Below, one piece after another: positions 35,288 to 47,560 of a stretch of 64,000 nucleotides of DNA; the first letter of the stretch is position 1; each line of letters starts with the position of its first letter. The notes under the pieces were generated by a model. That model did no database searches. It saw nothing but the letters and a program-made list of their open reading frames with translations, and was not told the DNA's origin. Position numbers and translations under genes: made by a program. Location of the stretch: assembly GCA_930367205.1 (NCBI GenBank), contig OV884015.1, forward strand, positions 108,688,509 through 108,752,508, written 5' to 3'. The DNA is from Acanthosoma haemorrhoidale. Taxonomy: Eukaryota; Arthropoda; Insecta; Hemiptera; Acanthosomatidae.

Positions 35288-38200
35288 ATATTAATAGTAA
35301 TTTTATCTGTTGCTTAGTGTTGAATTTGTATATTTGCTAATTTTTTAAGAAATAATTTCGCTTGATGATGATACAAGGCTTACATGATGGAAGTTAGTAA
35401 GCTAGCAGCACACGGGGAGTAAGTGAGTGATAAATATTTAGGAGGGATGGCTTGGAGTGTGCTGAAGAGTAATTAGAAGACAAAGTAAATCTGTTTCCAA
35501 AATCTTTAATGAAGGGATTCTAATTACAAAAGATAGACTTTTCATTCCAAACGTACGGCGAGTTTAATTAGAAACACTAAATGTAATTTTTCGAATGATA
35601 CATGACTGAAGTGCGTGAGATTTGCTAGTCCGTATGCCAGGGCTTGTTTGATAATTGTGTGGTTTACTGTATGTTGTATATATGTCATTAGCTGATACGT
35701 ATTCGACAAACTCAATTTTCTTAAAGATAATATAACACCCCCTCGGGTTTCCTGTGATGTACGGAATACCAATATAAGGAATCTGAGGCGTGAAGGAGAG
35801 TGATAAATGTGCGGAGGTAAAACCCTACAGGGAGGGATAACAGGTCCGACTCTCCAGTAACATTTGTCACCTCCGCCCTCACCCCTGCTAAGTAGTGTCC
35901 ATTAACTTTTATGAAAAGCGACTGTAGCAATGGAGTGCTGGTGCTGGGTGCAACAATGACGACTTTCGAGCCCCCCCCCTTGATGAAAAATCGCCGTCCC
36001 TGGACCAGATGCCGCAGCAGGTGAGTACAGCCTCCAATATGCAGCCCCCTCTGCCGGGGGGTGGTGCACCCTCTACCACGTGTGCCTTCTTGATTAAACC
36101 CCTCTTCTTATCGCCGTAGATCATCTCCCCACAGTCTTGTATCAAAAATATATACCCCATAATGGCCCGTACCAGCCCTTCACCAATAACACTCCCAGCT
36201 TTATCTTCTTCATCTCCACACACAGACCATTCTTCCAACATCAGGATTCGTTTTATTTGTATTAATGTTTCAGTCATATCTAGCAGTCGATGTTATGTAA
36301 GGTATTTTCACAATAATAGACACAAGATATAAATTATTCTAAAGCGTGCCTGATTCTATTCTACTATATATAATTGACAAAAATTTGAAAATACTTATTT
36401 CAGTGAATTATTTTTTTATTTACAACTCTTTGAAGTCTGGTCCATATTATTCGGATTAATGATTTTTTCAATGACGCTATTAGTAGGTGTTTGTATGTTA
36501 ATGCAATGTTTGTAAGAACCGTGTTTCGCCCGTGAAATAAATTTTTTTTGTCCCTGAAAGGTTCCAATAAGGGTTTCATACCCATTTAATAATAAATACG
36601 TAACGTAAATGTTTTGCAATAAATCGGCGAAACAATCTTTTTCGAAACATTAGATCAAACGGCAGCCAGCACAAACATAAACCCATAGTTAAAGCATATA
36701 AATATGTCTTTGCATATGAAAATCGTTACTTTTCAGTATATAGTACTTACTAACAAAAACTACTTCACTGTGCAGATTCTATGAAATAAGTCCTAATGCG
36801 ATACTTTACAAAGGTATTTTGGTATTTTTGTGTACTTTCCTAGACAACACTATTCGACTAGCCTATTATCATTCCTCCATGTCTTTCCTCCAGCTTTCTT
36901 CCCTTAGTCCTTTACATTTTGTTCCTTTCATCTACCACTGTTCAGCATTAGTTACCTTTTGTGGCCTTCAGATTATGTGATTATAACATCTAGAAGTCTA
37001 CCTAATATCTTTCTTATGAGATTCCACGTCTCATGTCTGCAGATCCAAACATACGTTTGTCGGAAAAATTATCAACTTAGATCATTAGCTAAGTCTCTAA
37101 CAAAACGAAAACTTTTTGGTTTATTTAAAGTTGAGAATATTTATTTACCATGGTTGCTTTTCAAATTTAACACAGATCAGAGATCCCCTCGATCGGTCTC
37201 AGTTCTTACGTCTATAAAACCTACAAGTGTTAAGAGTTATTATTAAAGTAAAAAGGTTTATAATATGAATCCTACTAAGAGATTTTGTATTGTAGTAGTT
37301 TTTGGAAACATATACCTCATGAAGATATTTTTTTTATAATTATTGTAGGGGTTTAAACGGTTGAAGCGTTTAAGCCAGTGACCCTCTCGAGGTCGTCAAG
37401 AGACGGAGGGAACAAAAACTCCGAAGTGGCAAGAAAGAATTATTTGACTGAATGGAGAGGAATTTAAGAAGGGCCCGGAAATGGTGGGAAAGCATGAGTG
37501 ACTTAATGGGATGATGGGGTATCGATTGTGCACCGCTTCCAGATAATTTGGTTAAGCCTCGGCAGGGGCCACGGTCTACCCTGCCCGCACCTCTGCCCGG
37601 TCTTGCGGGTCTCTACGGCTCCCTCGTCTCAGGGGCAGGCTATTTCATCCATGTTGGTTACAAGTACAGGTCTGAAATTTTTTCATACATTACCTTACAG
37701 TTATTCTATCAAAATATATTCGGAATCCTCCTTTACGCATTAAATTGTAAATATATGTAATTCTTATTTCTTGAAGGGCAAATTTAAAAATAAATCTCTT
37801 CCATGTAGCAATGAAGTGTCCATGTAGCACGTTAGTGAATGTATTGAGCTTAAGTAATCAATATTAAGTAATCAAACGTTGTTCATTTTTTAATAAAACA
37901 AATACAATAAATGAAAAATTAGTTTGAAGAAAAATTATTTTCACACGGTACTTTGTAGCATGATTCTCAGAAAAATTATCAACAATATGGCCGCTATCAA
38001 CTGTCAAAGCTCAAAAGTCCCTATTGGAAGACGCTTTATATCATAATTTCTCTGGTGCTTAACAAGAGAGGTTTTCAACAATTTAATGGTTGAATATTTG
38101 GTGAAGTACGCTGCCTTCATGGGAAAGATAACATATTTATGGAAAAGGAGAGGTGAGGGAATGAAAAAACTGGAGTAATTTAAAAATAACGTTATAAATT

Positions 38201-38464
38201 ATTCAAGGATCTTCAACTGTCTCTCCGATGTGTATACACCTAAAGAAAAAAAAATGTACTAACCTTGTTTAATTTATTGGAGTGAGGTAATGGAGGACAA
38301 TAAAACTATGAAGCCGTTTCAAAACGATTGCACATAGCTGGAAACTCTAGATCACAATGAATACATTTAAGCATGCATGCCCTCTTTACTTTGGAAGTAG
38401 CGATACCTATACCCATATTTAAGTACTCATTTGATATTTAAGTCCCCGCTAGAACTCAACTTAC
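35288..38464. other. Non-coding stretch
   Basis: GC-richer unique patches at 35930-36240 and 37530-37660. The 122-codon minus-strand frame at 35909-36277 is not recognised. Nothing else is supported. Confidence 0.4.
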
Positions 38465-38550
38465 TTCCTGCTGAGGGAATGATACAAAACTCTAGGCCAC
38501 GCTTTTAATACACAGAGTACCGTTTTAGAGCATCTTTAAAACTCTAGATT
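38465..38550 (-). repeat. Inverted repeat IR2, left arm
   Basis: In reverse it reads GAGTTTTAAAGATGCTC, then TAAAACGGTA and GTATTAAAAGCGTG, matching 39256-39335. The arms are about 80 bp and about 0.7 kb apart. Confidence 0.65.
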
Positions 38551-39255
38551 AAAGATTTTTTTTTATATTCTAGCCTAGTGCCTTATATTTTTTTTTATTT
38601 TCAAAACGCGGGTTATGACAGTGAGTTTTGAAATAAATCAGTGTTTAAAAATTGTTTTTTTCTCAAATATTTATAATGGCGTCATTTTTTGTTGCCAACA
38701 ATTACTGTTTAATCATAAAAATATGTTTCGCATATTCCACTGCTAAAAAAGCCATTAAGGTGACAAGGTTCGCCCTTTCTATTAGAATCAGCCATGAGAT
38801 AAAATATGTATGCGTCTCATCTTTATGCGATTGTTTGCTTTGAGCATTTACAAACATCGCAAGTTTTAAAAAAACCCGCATAAGGTATGGTATATTTCGT
38901 GTTTTTTTTTTTTTCATTTAAATATGGTTAATATAATTACAGTAACCATAAAAACAAACAATGGTTACTCGCCACCATTGAAAATTATTTTAAAATAAAT
39001 CGCAGTAAAGGGTACATATTACATGAAAAAAATTACTCATAAGTATTCATGTCGAATTACAACAATCTTTTGTTAAAAACAGATAAAACATAAGGCTACT
39101 TATCCTAAGTAAGTGTACTTTCTGAACCGTATTCAGGTTTGTCCATGCACATGAGTGCAAATCATGCGTCTCAGTCCTGATAATTGTCCCGTACATGCAT
39201 GAATGCGGTCCTCAAATGCGTGCAAACATCAGATTGTTTGCAGAACAATCTTATA

Positions 39256-39335
39256 CCGAGAGTTTTAAAGATACTCTAAAACGGTAGGCAGCGTATTAAA
39301 AGCGTGCTCTAAGGTTTTATTTTATTCCCTCAACA
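39256..39335 (+). repeat. Inverted repeat IR2, right arm
   Basis: Partner of 38465-38550 in opposite orientation. Probably two copies of one short dispersed element. Confidence 0.65.
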
Positions 39336-39602
39336 ATATATAAAATAGGGAAATGAAGTAAGAATAAAATATGCATAAATCTTTCCCAAATTATTGTTAG
39401 CTTCAAAGATATTTATTAACGTTCTTATAATTCATTAGACAATAAACAGGATATGATTCCTGTGGTTATTCAGTTTCAAGCGCACCACGACAGATTGCAT
39501 AGACTACTCCTTGAGATTGTTATTTCGCTGTGATTGCGCAATAGTTTATTTGTCGTGTTTGCCTTAAGCCATTGATTTCTAACTTTTATCATCCTTTACA
39601 GG

Positions 39603-39850
39603 GTGTAGCGTAAATAATGTCCGAAACTTGAGGAAGGGGCAGTAGATCTCGAATGCAACAGAATGTTCAATTAGGTGGTCCGATTCTCAACAGGGAAGGA
39701 GTAAATTTAAGGTTGTTCATTACACCCTGTGATGTAACGTAAATAATGTCGGAAACTTGAGAAAGGGGCAGTAGATCTCAAATGCAACAGAATGTTCAAT
39801 TAGGCTGTGGTCCGATTCTCAACAGGGAAGAAGTAAATTTAAATTTTTTA
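39603..39850 (+). repeat. Tandem duplication, about 129 bp x 2
   Basis: GTAAATAATGTCCGAAACTT... at about 39610 recurs at about 39739 with few changes, including the shared AGTAGATCTC and GTCCGATTCTCAACAGGGA blocks. Confidence 0.85.
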
Positions 39851-41099
39851 TTGTTTTATGGTTGTCTTGTTTTTTTTTTATTGAACACTAAAACACTATT
39901 TGATTAGGTAATTGTCAATTATAGCATCGTAAATTATACAGAATGCTCTTTAAAAACAAGTGGAATTTGTCTTGGTTAAAACCATTTAAAGGAAGCATTC
40001 AAGCGGCTAATTTATGCATAGTTTTGTTTTTCGTAAAATCTTGGATTATTCCCGTTTTTTGTTTTTCAGTCTCCTACTGGACTACAAATTCCCCACTTTT
40101 AGAAAATCTTTCGTGTTTAATAAGCTTTATGTCTATGCCAATTATGTTGAGGTCTGTTTCAGAATATGCTGAGATTCAGGTTTGTAAAAAGTTTATGTGA
40201 CGTGAAACCCTGTCTCCTGTTTTCAGCAAAATTAATTGCAATAAATTATTACAAATCTTTTATTTTTTACCTGCTGGGATGTTTTGTAATAAATTAATTA
40301 ATAAATTACAGTACTCATATTTTGCTTCTTTCATTTGATTAGATAATTGGGAAAATTAATTAAGTAATTGGGTGGCTGTAATATTTTCTTATATTCAAGT
40401 GTTTGTTCCATCCCATTAAATAAAGCAAAATACACTTTTATTCATAACGTATTCATGAAAATGAACAGCTGTGGCCTTTCGATTCTGCGGATTATTTCAT
40501 ACAAAGCAATCTCCAAATTCCTTTTACATTAATGATAACACATAATGAAAACAACAATACCATGGATCAGGGAAACTTTAAATAAATAAACATTATAATA
40601 TAATGCCAATGACGTAATAAAATTAACGAAGCAGAATAAAATAGTAATTTCGTTACAAATACACGCTCTAACACCATATGTATAACCAATTCAACTAACT
40701 TCTTTACAACACACCCTTACCTTTCAATCCCAAAAACTGTGTCTTCCCGTTTGGCCACTCTCACCCAAAAGGCAGTTATTTCCAAAATGGCCGCTAGATG
40801 GCAAAGATGGATTTTCTCTAAAATTCAATTCAGTTTTAATTATGAAAATTTGCTCGTTTTTAATATTTGTTTGTTAATTAGATATTTTAATGGCCTATAT
40901 CTTACTGTACCAATATTTTTATTCCATAACGGAGAAAACTTCATTTAATATCAGAAATTAAAAATTTCAATTAAGAGAACGATTTAATATTTCTTCATCA
41001 GTCTTAAAAATGCTAAATTCTCGTAATGGCCTACCTCCGGGCTAATTATCGCGTTTAAAAAAAAATTGAAGCAATGTTTATTTATTATTAATTAATTTA
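39851..41099. other. Non-coding stretch
   Basis: Nothing recognised. Short ORFs (39943-40200, 40739-40948) lack domains. Confidence 0.5.
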
Positions 41100-41460
41100 C
41101 TTTTTCTCACGGGCCGAACCTCTTTTTTGAGGAAAATCTCCGACTTTTTTTGTTAGCCTTGAGGCAATCAATTATGTTTTTTTTTTTTTCGGTCTGGGAA
41201 AGATGAAAATTTCCCGTAAGTCATCAATATTGCCGGAGAGCACATTGCTAATTGAATACAAGCAAGCGTGGAGAGAAGGCCTTGCTCAAAGGACTCACAA
41301 TTATTGCCATAGACACGAGATGCTAACTTTTAACGATTTACAAATACTCGCCGGACCCGAACCTAGCCCTTTGAAGAACCCTTCTTGTGCAGTCGGCGGC
41401 GGTGCATTAGTCCGGATCGGCCCTTAATTATGAGTCAATATCTCTGCCAGTTGCAGCTAG
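41100..41460. other. GC-richer unique island
   Basis: Non-repetitive block with GTCGGCGGCGGTGCATTAG and CTCGCCGGACCCGAACC. The frame at 41203-41427 shows no domain. Possible conserved non-coding element. Confidence 0.3.
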
Positions 41461-41644
41461 TTAAATGTTCTATTTGACTTGTTTGAAGGAGTCCAATGAT
41501 TTACTTAACATTTGTTGAGTAACTTCAGGGGCTACGAAATTATATGTGATCAATTGGACGGTTTTTGTTTGAAAAGTTTAAACACGTTACAAGGACAAAC
41601 ATTGTAATTTTTTGTTATTCCTATTTATTTTTTTGTTAAATCCT

Positions 41645-42395
41645 CGCGCGAATCTATTAACAAATTATTTTTGTATTTCCTGTAGCATCACTACATTATA
41701 TACAGTTTTTGTTATTTTATAGAAATTATATAATGGAATAAAGAAGTACAATGATATACATTATACGTGACTGGACTAAACTGACTAATAAAGTGATGGG
41801 GCTCACCTTTTTGATCAATTTTAAAACTAACTTACATACTAATTCTTATCCTAATTTTTCCCCGACAGTCTGTTGCCATCGATGCGGGAGGGGTGGTGGG
41901 GTCATAGTGTTAAACACTGGGTTTGTCAGGTGCTGCAACGGGTGCAGCTCGGCGTTCTTCAACCTCTCGAGAGAGGTATGTCGGACCACTTTTCTCATGA
42001 TTCCATTCCGGAAATGTTGGAGACATTTGGCTGCATTGTCAGTCAAGTGAGTAAATAGCGGAGCACCGTACAGCAGAGCTGGCCGGAGGACACATTTATA
42101 TATCATCAATTTGAGACGAAGCGACTGGTTAGGGGAAGTTAGCAAGAGCGATAGCCGGTAAGACCTGTGTCGTACTTTTTCTATTTTATTACTAAAATGA
42201 GTAGAGAAATGAAGATGCCTATCCATTTTTATACCCAGATAGTGCATTGAGAAAGCTGGTGAGTTCTCTTGCCCTCCTATACTATACGATTTTGGCAAGG
42301 ATTTTTTCCTCTTTTGGAGGGAGAAGATTACGCAGTCGGTCTTTCCTGCGTTCACACTGATGTTTAACATGGCCAGTCTTTCACTGATAACGTTT
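41645..42395 (-). mobile_element. Jockey-A LINE, best-preserved 3' portion, antisense
   Basis: The reverse strand holds the C-terminal third of a reverse transcriptase and the full 3' UTR without an obvious poly(A) tail. This copy defines the family. The UTR shares GTATAATGTATATCATTGTA and ATACAAAAATAATTTGT with the six other fragments. Confidence 0.85.
41846..42390 (-). pseudogene. Jockey-type reverse transcriptase C-terminal region
   Basis: Open minus-strand frame of about 180 codons. Landmarks are NAGKTDCVIFS (the typical ..N..KT..v.F. block), HYLGIKMDRHLHF (the YLG..lD..L.f block), LKLMIYKCVLRPALLYGAP, and the terminal PPPLPHRWQQTVGEKLG before a TAA at 41846. These are motifs of the post-palm region of Jockey-clade non-LTR RTs. 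The YADD catalytic box and the endonuclease lie upstream in an intact element and are absent, so it cannot be active. The surviving open frame suggests the youngest copy of its family here. Confidence 0.85.
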
Positions 42396-44134
42396 AAATA
42401 AATAATACATTGTAACGTGAACGTTTGATGTATAAATATAATACAGTAATAGTGACAGTCAACAAATTTATGAACAGATTCTGAGTAATTCAGTATCATA
42501 CAAATTAGGCAATGAAACGTTTTAGTAAAAATTAAAAAGAGTTTTTAGAGTTGTGCCCTCATTTAATACGACGTATCTCCACCGGACTTTGAATCATTGT
42601 TGGACCTTTTGCATTAATCACAGTCTCAAAGTGAGTTTGAGCGAGTTTTAGGGACAGAGCAAAGTTTATATCGTCACAAGACTACGTTACCTGGCTCCGC
42701 TCAAATGCCAACTCAACCTCTAGCCACTTCAAAATTAAATTTTTGTATCCTCTCTCCCCTACTCTTTATGACCTCAGAGATGTTTACTACTCTTATTGCT
42801 TGTCAACTTAACACAAATAATTAATGAATTAATAAGTTATAATCAATACTTTATTTTATTAATTATCTGGTTTTAGGACTTACAGGAATAAAGTTTTCAA
42901 GCTTGCCTATCTACGCTAACTGGGCAGGAAGATTTCCTTAAATTCGAATGTAAGGAAATGGAATGAAAAACCAATAAAAGTCCATTTTCAAAACAAATTA
43001 TGCGAACTGTTTTAATATTTACATTTCTACTTTAGCTTTTCATTTTTGAGCAAATTGTATCTAATATGAAATATTAAATCTCACTCCTAAGGTAATATTA
43101 GTTACATTTTTTTTAAAATGATTACGTTGTAATGTAAATATTAGAACAGCTATCTTGATTTTTTTTTGAAAATGGACTTTTTCAAAATAAATGGCTCAAT
43201 TTACTTTGTGATTTGAACCCATAACCTTTTAACAGGATATTTGAAAAATAGATCGAATTAATGATTATTATTTTTTTCAATTTATAAAAGTGGTTGTTGT
43301 TTTTTGTAAATGGAGGGCAAGCGATCCGGAAGACTCCTTGATCCTACGACTCCGGCGATGAAGTTAAAGACAGGAAGGTGGTATTATAAAATCGGGAAGG
43401 CTGAGGTAGGACGGGATGAGGTTTGCCCAAGGGAGCAAATAAAGGGGCTAGATAAAAGACGTAGGAGCTCTGTTATTTTTGGGGTTGATCCCTTCGGGGA
43501 CAAATGTTTATAGTAGAAAGGTTTAGAGCAACAATGGCTAGAAGTACAATATCTGGAGCAGATGGCTTGGTCTTATGAAGCATCGCCGCTCTGCCTCGGC
43601 GGGGTATAGTCTCCTCTCCTCTCTAAGCCTCCTCTTCCAATAACATACCCTCCGTCTCTCTCTCACTCTATCTCTCTTCATCCCTCGTCTTTATAAAGTT
43701 ATAATTAAATTCGCCACTCTGTCAAGAAAATATATATATCTGTGTGTCTTCCGGTTCGTAATGAAACCTTCAGCTCATATGGCTGCTTCGTGCTCAAGAT
43801 TAAATTAAAAAATACTGTCCACAAATATAAATTTTAAGAAATACTCTTGAGTTTATTTTATTAGAATTTTTATAGTATGATACACTTCAATACTTTTTGT
43901 ATTTATCTTTGCTTTTATAAATATAAAATACAGTAACGCGTGGATTAATGTCAATTGTCAGTTTATAGTACAGAAGTATTTACTAATACTTCTAAGTATT
44001 ATTTAGTTGTTTTTTTTCCAAACATTGTTTCTTGCATGGAGGTTATTATTTACTTAACGCTACAGGTCTGCTTACAAGTAACAGGGCTTACAATATACAA
44101 GAGCATAATTATTATAAAATTATGACATTGTCCA
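42396..44134. other. Non-coding stretch
   Basis: No gene recognised. 42540-42740 and 43310-43700 are GC-richer but show no domain or exon. Confidence 0.45.
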
Positions 44135-44440
44135 TGAGTGGCTGAAATGACTGAATTATTAGCAGTTATGGCAGACAAGGAGAGTGACGCATCCTTTTCC
44201 GTTCCGTGCCAGGAGCGGATCGTCTACAAAGCTAACCGTCCCTAGAGTAAATTATTTTCAAACAAATCACTGCAATAAGCGATGTTTGTCAATACAATAT
44301 TTAGCGGCAATTTAAACTTAATTTCTGACCATTATCGAGTCAAAACTTGGTGGCTAGACTTCTACTGAGTAGCGTTCTGTAAAATATTTATCATCACCAC
44401 ATGTTAATTTCATATCTTTTAAGCGTCATTTTCCATCATA
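44135..44440 (+). repeat. Left arm of the long inverted repeat flanking the Robo exon
   Basis: Reverse complement of 45967-46271 over about 305 bp. The outer 60 or so bases are identical, and the whole is about 90% or more identical by eye with only small indels near the inner end. It starts TGAGTGGCTGAAATGACTG and ends near TTTTCCATCATA. It is 178 bp upstream of the exon acceptor. No ORF and no TIR or transposase are seen, so it may be two opposite insertions of an unknown element or a palindromic duplication. Confidence 0.9.
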
Positions 44441-44600
44441 CATTGGTTTTTTCCTGCAGTAGTAATTTGATGGTCGAGTGCTCTCGGACTTTAAAAATGA
44501 GCAAAGTTACTTAAAGTATGTAAACCAACTTTTTCACAGTTTTCGTAAATAATAAGTGCGAAAAGTTTCTTTTGTTTAAATGGTCTTTAGAATATTTACA

Positions 44601-44618
44601 TTATTTCTCTTGTTCCAG
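44601..44618 (+). other. Splice acceptor of the Robo Ig1 exon
   Basis: Pyrimidine-rich tract TTATTTCTCTTGTTCCAG with AG at 44617-44618. The split codon places the acceptor in phase 1. Confidence 0.85.
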
Positions 44619-44915
44619 GAGCCACCCTGCGAGCGCCACGGATTACTGAGGACCCCACAGACTTGACCGTGCCCCGCCATGAACCTGCCACCCTCAACTG
44701 CAAGGCGGAGGGCAGCCCGGAGCCGTTGGTCACCTGGTACAAGGACGGGGAGCCCCTGGCCCCAGCGCCCCACCGGGTCCTCCTGCCCGCGGGCTCCCTC
44801 TTTTTCCTGAGGGTGACCAACGGGAAGAGGGACACCGACGGAGGGGTCTACTGGTGCCTGGCCACCAACCAAGCAGGTACCGCGCGGAGCAAGAACGCCA
44901 CTCTCGAAGTAGCAG
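44619..44915 (+). CDS. robo: Roundabout receptor, exon encoding immunoglobulin domain 1
   Basis: Robo proteins are membrane receptors for Slit that steer axons at the midline; Ig1 is the main Slit-binding domain. The 297-bp exon encodes 99 residues as a complete I-set Ig domain. It opens with the Robo signature [12 protein letters not shown] (residues 7-18), the first Ig cysteine is in LNCKAEG (Cys28), the core tryptophan in TWYKDGEP (Trp40), then [15 protein letters not shown] (52-66) and the second cysteine in [11 protein letters not shown] (Cys80). An NAT glycosylation sequon follows at residues 93-95. The [10 protein letters not shown] wording resembles insect Robo2/Robo3 more than Robo1. 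Splice sites are canonical and both phase 1, as usual for Ig exons. It is strikingly GC-rich compared with its AT-rich introns. The minus-strand frames across it are shadows. Confidence 0.88.
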
Positions 44916-44921
44916 GTAGGT
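44916..44921 (+). other. Splice donor of the Robo Ig1 exon
   Basis: GCAG|GTAGGT, close to the consensus, in phase 1. Confidence 0.85.
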
Positions 44922-45966
44922 TTTTTATTGTCCACTAGATAAACAGAACTGGCATTTATTAATATTACCGTTCATTTTAGCAGATTCAGTATCCTTTATA
45001 AGTACAAAACATTTTACATTTAAAACGTATTTTGTTTTATTTTTTCATAATTATTAGCCAGACAATAAAACAAACTAACACAATCGTGTCTCGAACCACG
45101 GACCTTCCGAATATCAACTTATACTATCTTTGCTATAGTGGATATTACGGAAATGGGTTCCTGAATATCCAGAAAGTCCCTGTTTCGGGCGCCATTATAT
45201 ATTTTCGATGGTTAATTATTATTAATAGTTTTGGGCTCTATGCCATAACTAAAATTGACTACATTTTTGTCAACATTGTTGCGCTGTCTTCGTTCGTTTT
45301 ATCTTCAGATGCATTAATATTTGGTTAAATACTTTTATTTACCGTGTAAATTATTAAAGTTTAACGTTAAAAGTGAATTTATAAATATTGATTTCTTATT
45401 CTTATTTATTCAAAATTGTAACATCGTCACAGCAAGTGAATATGCTGTAAGTAAGATACAACGATGTGAAATGTTACAGAGGACATTCAGTAATCCCACC
45501 CTCTTATTGTTGCTAATTGTGAATATATCTTATTGTCATTAATTTTGAACATCTTCGAATCAACCTTACCTTAAGACAGGCCTAGACTGTTTTAGTATCA
45601 GTGGTGTTTGGATGCCCGTACGGTTTGTGTTAAAATTTATAATGTATTCGTGAACATTTAAGATTTCGTACGTAAAGTGATGTGATTGGGAAGTCTTAAT
45701 GTGTTGTTACCTTATTGAAAAGCGCTTTTTCAAAAACCGCCATCTCATTCAAGACATTTCGACACAATAAACCTGCCCCAATATCAGAGCATACATAAGT
45801 GCATCAAATTTTCGAGTGCCCAATGCGCAATTGTGTCAGGGAATTTCGTAATATGAAACAGGTCAATATAAATTTGATATGTGATAAATAATTCATTGCT
45901 TGAGGCATAAACAAGGCAATTAAATAAGGATTAATGAGCGAAAACATGAATAAGTCGTTGTGATAT
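44922..45966. other. Intronic loop between exon and right inverted arm
   Basis: AT-rich with no gene. TGTCTCGAACCACGGACC near 45088 faintly resembles a reversed tRNA-derived box as in SINEs, too little to assign. Confidence 0.5.
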
Positions 45967-46271
45967 TATGATAGAAAATGATACTTAAAAGACTTGAATT
46001 TGACATGTGGCGGTAATAAATATTTTACAGAACGCTACATAGTTGAAGTTTAGACACAAGTTTTGACTCGATAATGGTCAGAAATCAAGTTTAAATTGCC
46101 GCTAAATATTGTATTGCCATACATCGCTTATTGCAGTGATTTGTTTGAAAATAGCTTACTCTAGGGACCGTTAGCTTTGTAGACGATCCGCTCCTGGCAC
46201 GAAACGGAAATGGATGCGTCACTCTCCTTGTCTGCCATAACTGCTAATAATTCAGTCATTTCAGCCACTCA
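45967..46271 (-). repeat. Right arm of the long inverted repeat flanking the Robo exon
   Basis: Reverse complement of 44135-44440; see the left arm. It is 1051 bp downstream of the exon donor, giving a hairpin with a loop of about 1.5 kb that holds the whole exon and both of its splice sites. Confidence 0.9.
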
Positions 46272-47379
46272 GGGCCGACCGGAAAAGGCATTTCTCGGAA
46301 GGAATCTCTTTCGTCTGTCAGCGACTAATCCTTCCTGTGTACAAAGCAAAAATCAAAAATCCACGCGAGAGTGCTAAGCTGTTTTTCTCCGCCCCCCCTC
46401 CACAGCAAAAATATTCCCTTTGATAAGCTATTTAGCGAACCTCCCCCCCCCCCGCATAGGCTAGGTCTGAATTATTTCTGTTCGAGCCGTTCTCTCTCTC
46501 ACCTGCCCTCTACCGCCCTTAAAATACGATTTAATTTAACTCCCTCTCTTGCCCATAAATTTTAATTCCCCCTTTATCAAGATTTTTTTTTTTTCTGGTC
46601 GGTTAGATTCGAAAATTTTCCCGATTGCATAAGTTCTGTACGGTCGAACATTAGTCACTGTTAATAGCAAAACTCGTTTCACGCAGAAGCGTGAACTAAC
46701 TACGTCACCGGCGTGAATTAATTACACAAATAAAATTCACAGATTTTCATTATAAAGATATATTTAGAAGGGCCTTGTTCTAACTTAATAACTTCTGAAA
46801 AAAGTTATACTACTAATCGTAGAGTTGGTATTGGAGTTGTGAGAACGATTGAGAACTCAGCATTTATGGATGACTGTGATTTGTTTAGTTCCAATCAATT
46901 TCACGATTGGGTATACTGCATATTAGTGGTAATTAAAGGTAATTTACAAAAATGAGTATCTAATAAGACAGGCCAAAGGTTTTTTAGTGCCAGAGTATTT
47001 GGAGCCCATTGCATGTCCCCAATTTAAATATAGCAGTAGTTTTTGCCTAGGAGCTCAAATTTCTAATATATAACATTTTAGTAAAATGCAGACTATTTTA
47101 AGTTCAATTGAGTGGCTTTGTGAATGGTGCACAATAATGCTTATAGTAAACCTAAGGGATTTTAAACTGTTAGACATTTCGTTCAGCAGTTCAACATTGT
47201 TTTTTTTTTTTGCTTTTGACTCAGCCTCATTCATCGAATTTACGAAGGCAGGATCCTTAATGTGTTATTTGTGGGCTTGTGGGTCGTCAAGTATTCCTGC
47301 TTTAGTTTTTCCGTATACAACTGAGACATTTTCCCCCCTATTTAGGCAAAGCATGATCCGTTCTTATCAAGAGCCTTTA
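46272..47379. other. Non-coding stretch
   Basis: C and CT-rich tracts near 46390-46500; otherwise unremarkable. Confidence 0.45.
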
Positions 47380-47560
47380 CAAACTGCTTCATAAGGACTA
47401 GCTTTAATGCAGTGGAAGAAAGATGATTTTCTCTCGTTCACTAAGAGGTCGTTAATGACATTCTTTTCCCCAACGTCCATGTTTTGTCTCTTAGGCCACT
47501 CTTTTCTAACCCAGTGGTGTGTTTTGTCTGCTATCCCAGAGGTACAAGAAGCAAGGATAC
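47380..47560 (-). pseudogene. Possible transposase-derived fragment (Harbinger-like?)
   Basis: The minus strand reads HHWVRKEWPKRQNMDVGEKN, then INDLLVNERKSSFFHCIKAS. The W-R-W..R...G...LV.EL pattern is reminiscent of the N-terminal part of PIF/Harbinger nucleases, but it is short and weak. A plus-strand frame (47407-47685) overlaps and is probably a shadow. A decayed fragment of another element, or chance, is possible. Confidence 0.3.

Noticed and set aside
35909..36277. 122-codon minus-strand ORF, and a CAGCAGGTGAGTAC donor-like site on the plus strand at 36012-36025
   Set aside because: No domain, no matching acceptor or conserved frame. GC richness alone does not support a gene.
37528..37760. 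GC-rich block with overlapping ORFs as a robo exon
   Set aside because: No Ig or FN3 motifs, and the splice donor is missing.
41846..42499. 217-codon ORF as a host gene
   Set aside because: Its motifs are those of a Jockey-type reverse transcriptase end, and related fragments occur six more times.
44576..44935. Minus-strand 119-codon ORF over the Robo exon
   Set aside because: It is a shadow of the GC-rich Ig exon, whose plus-strand frame has cysteines, tryptophan and splice sites in place.
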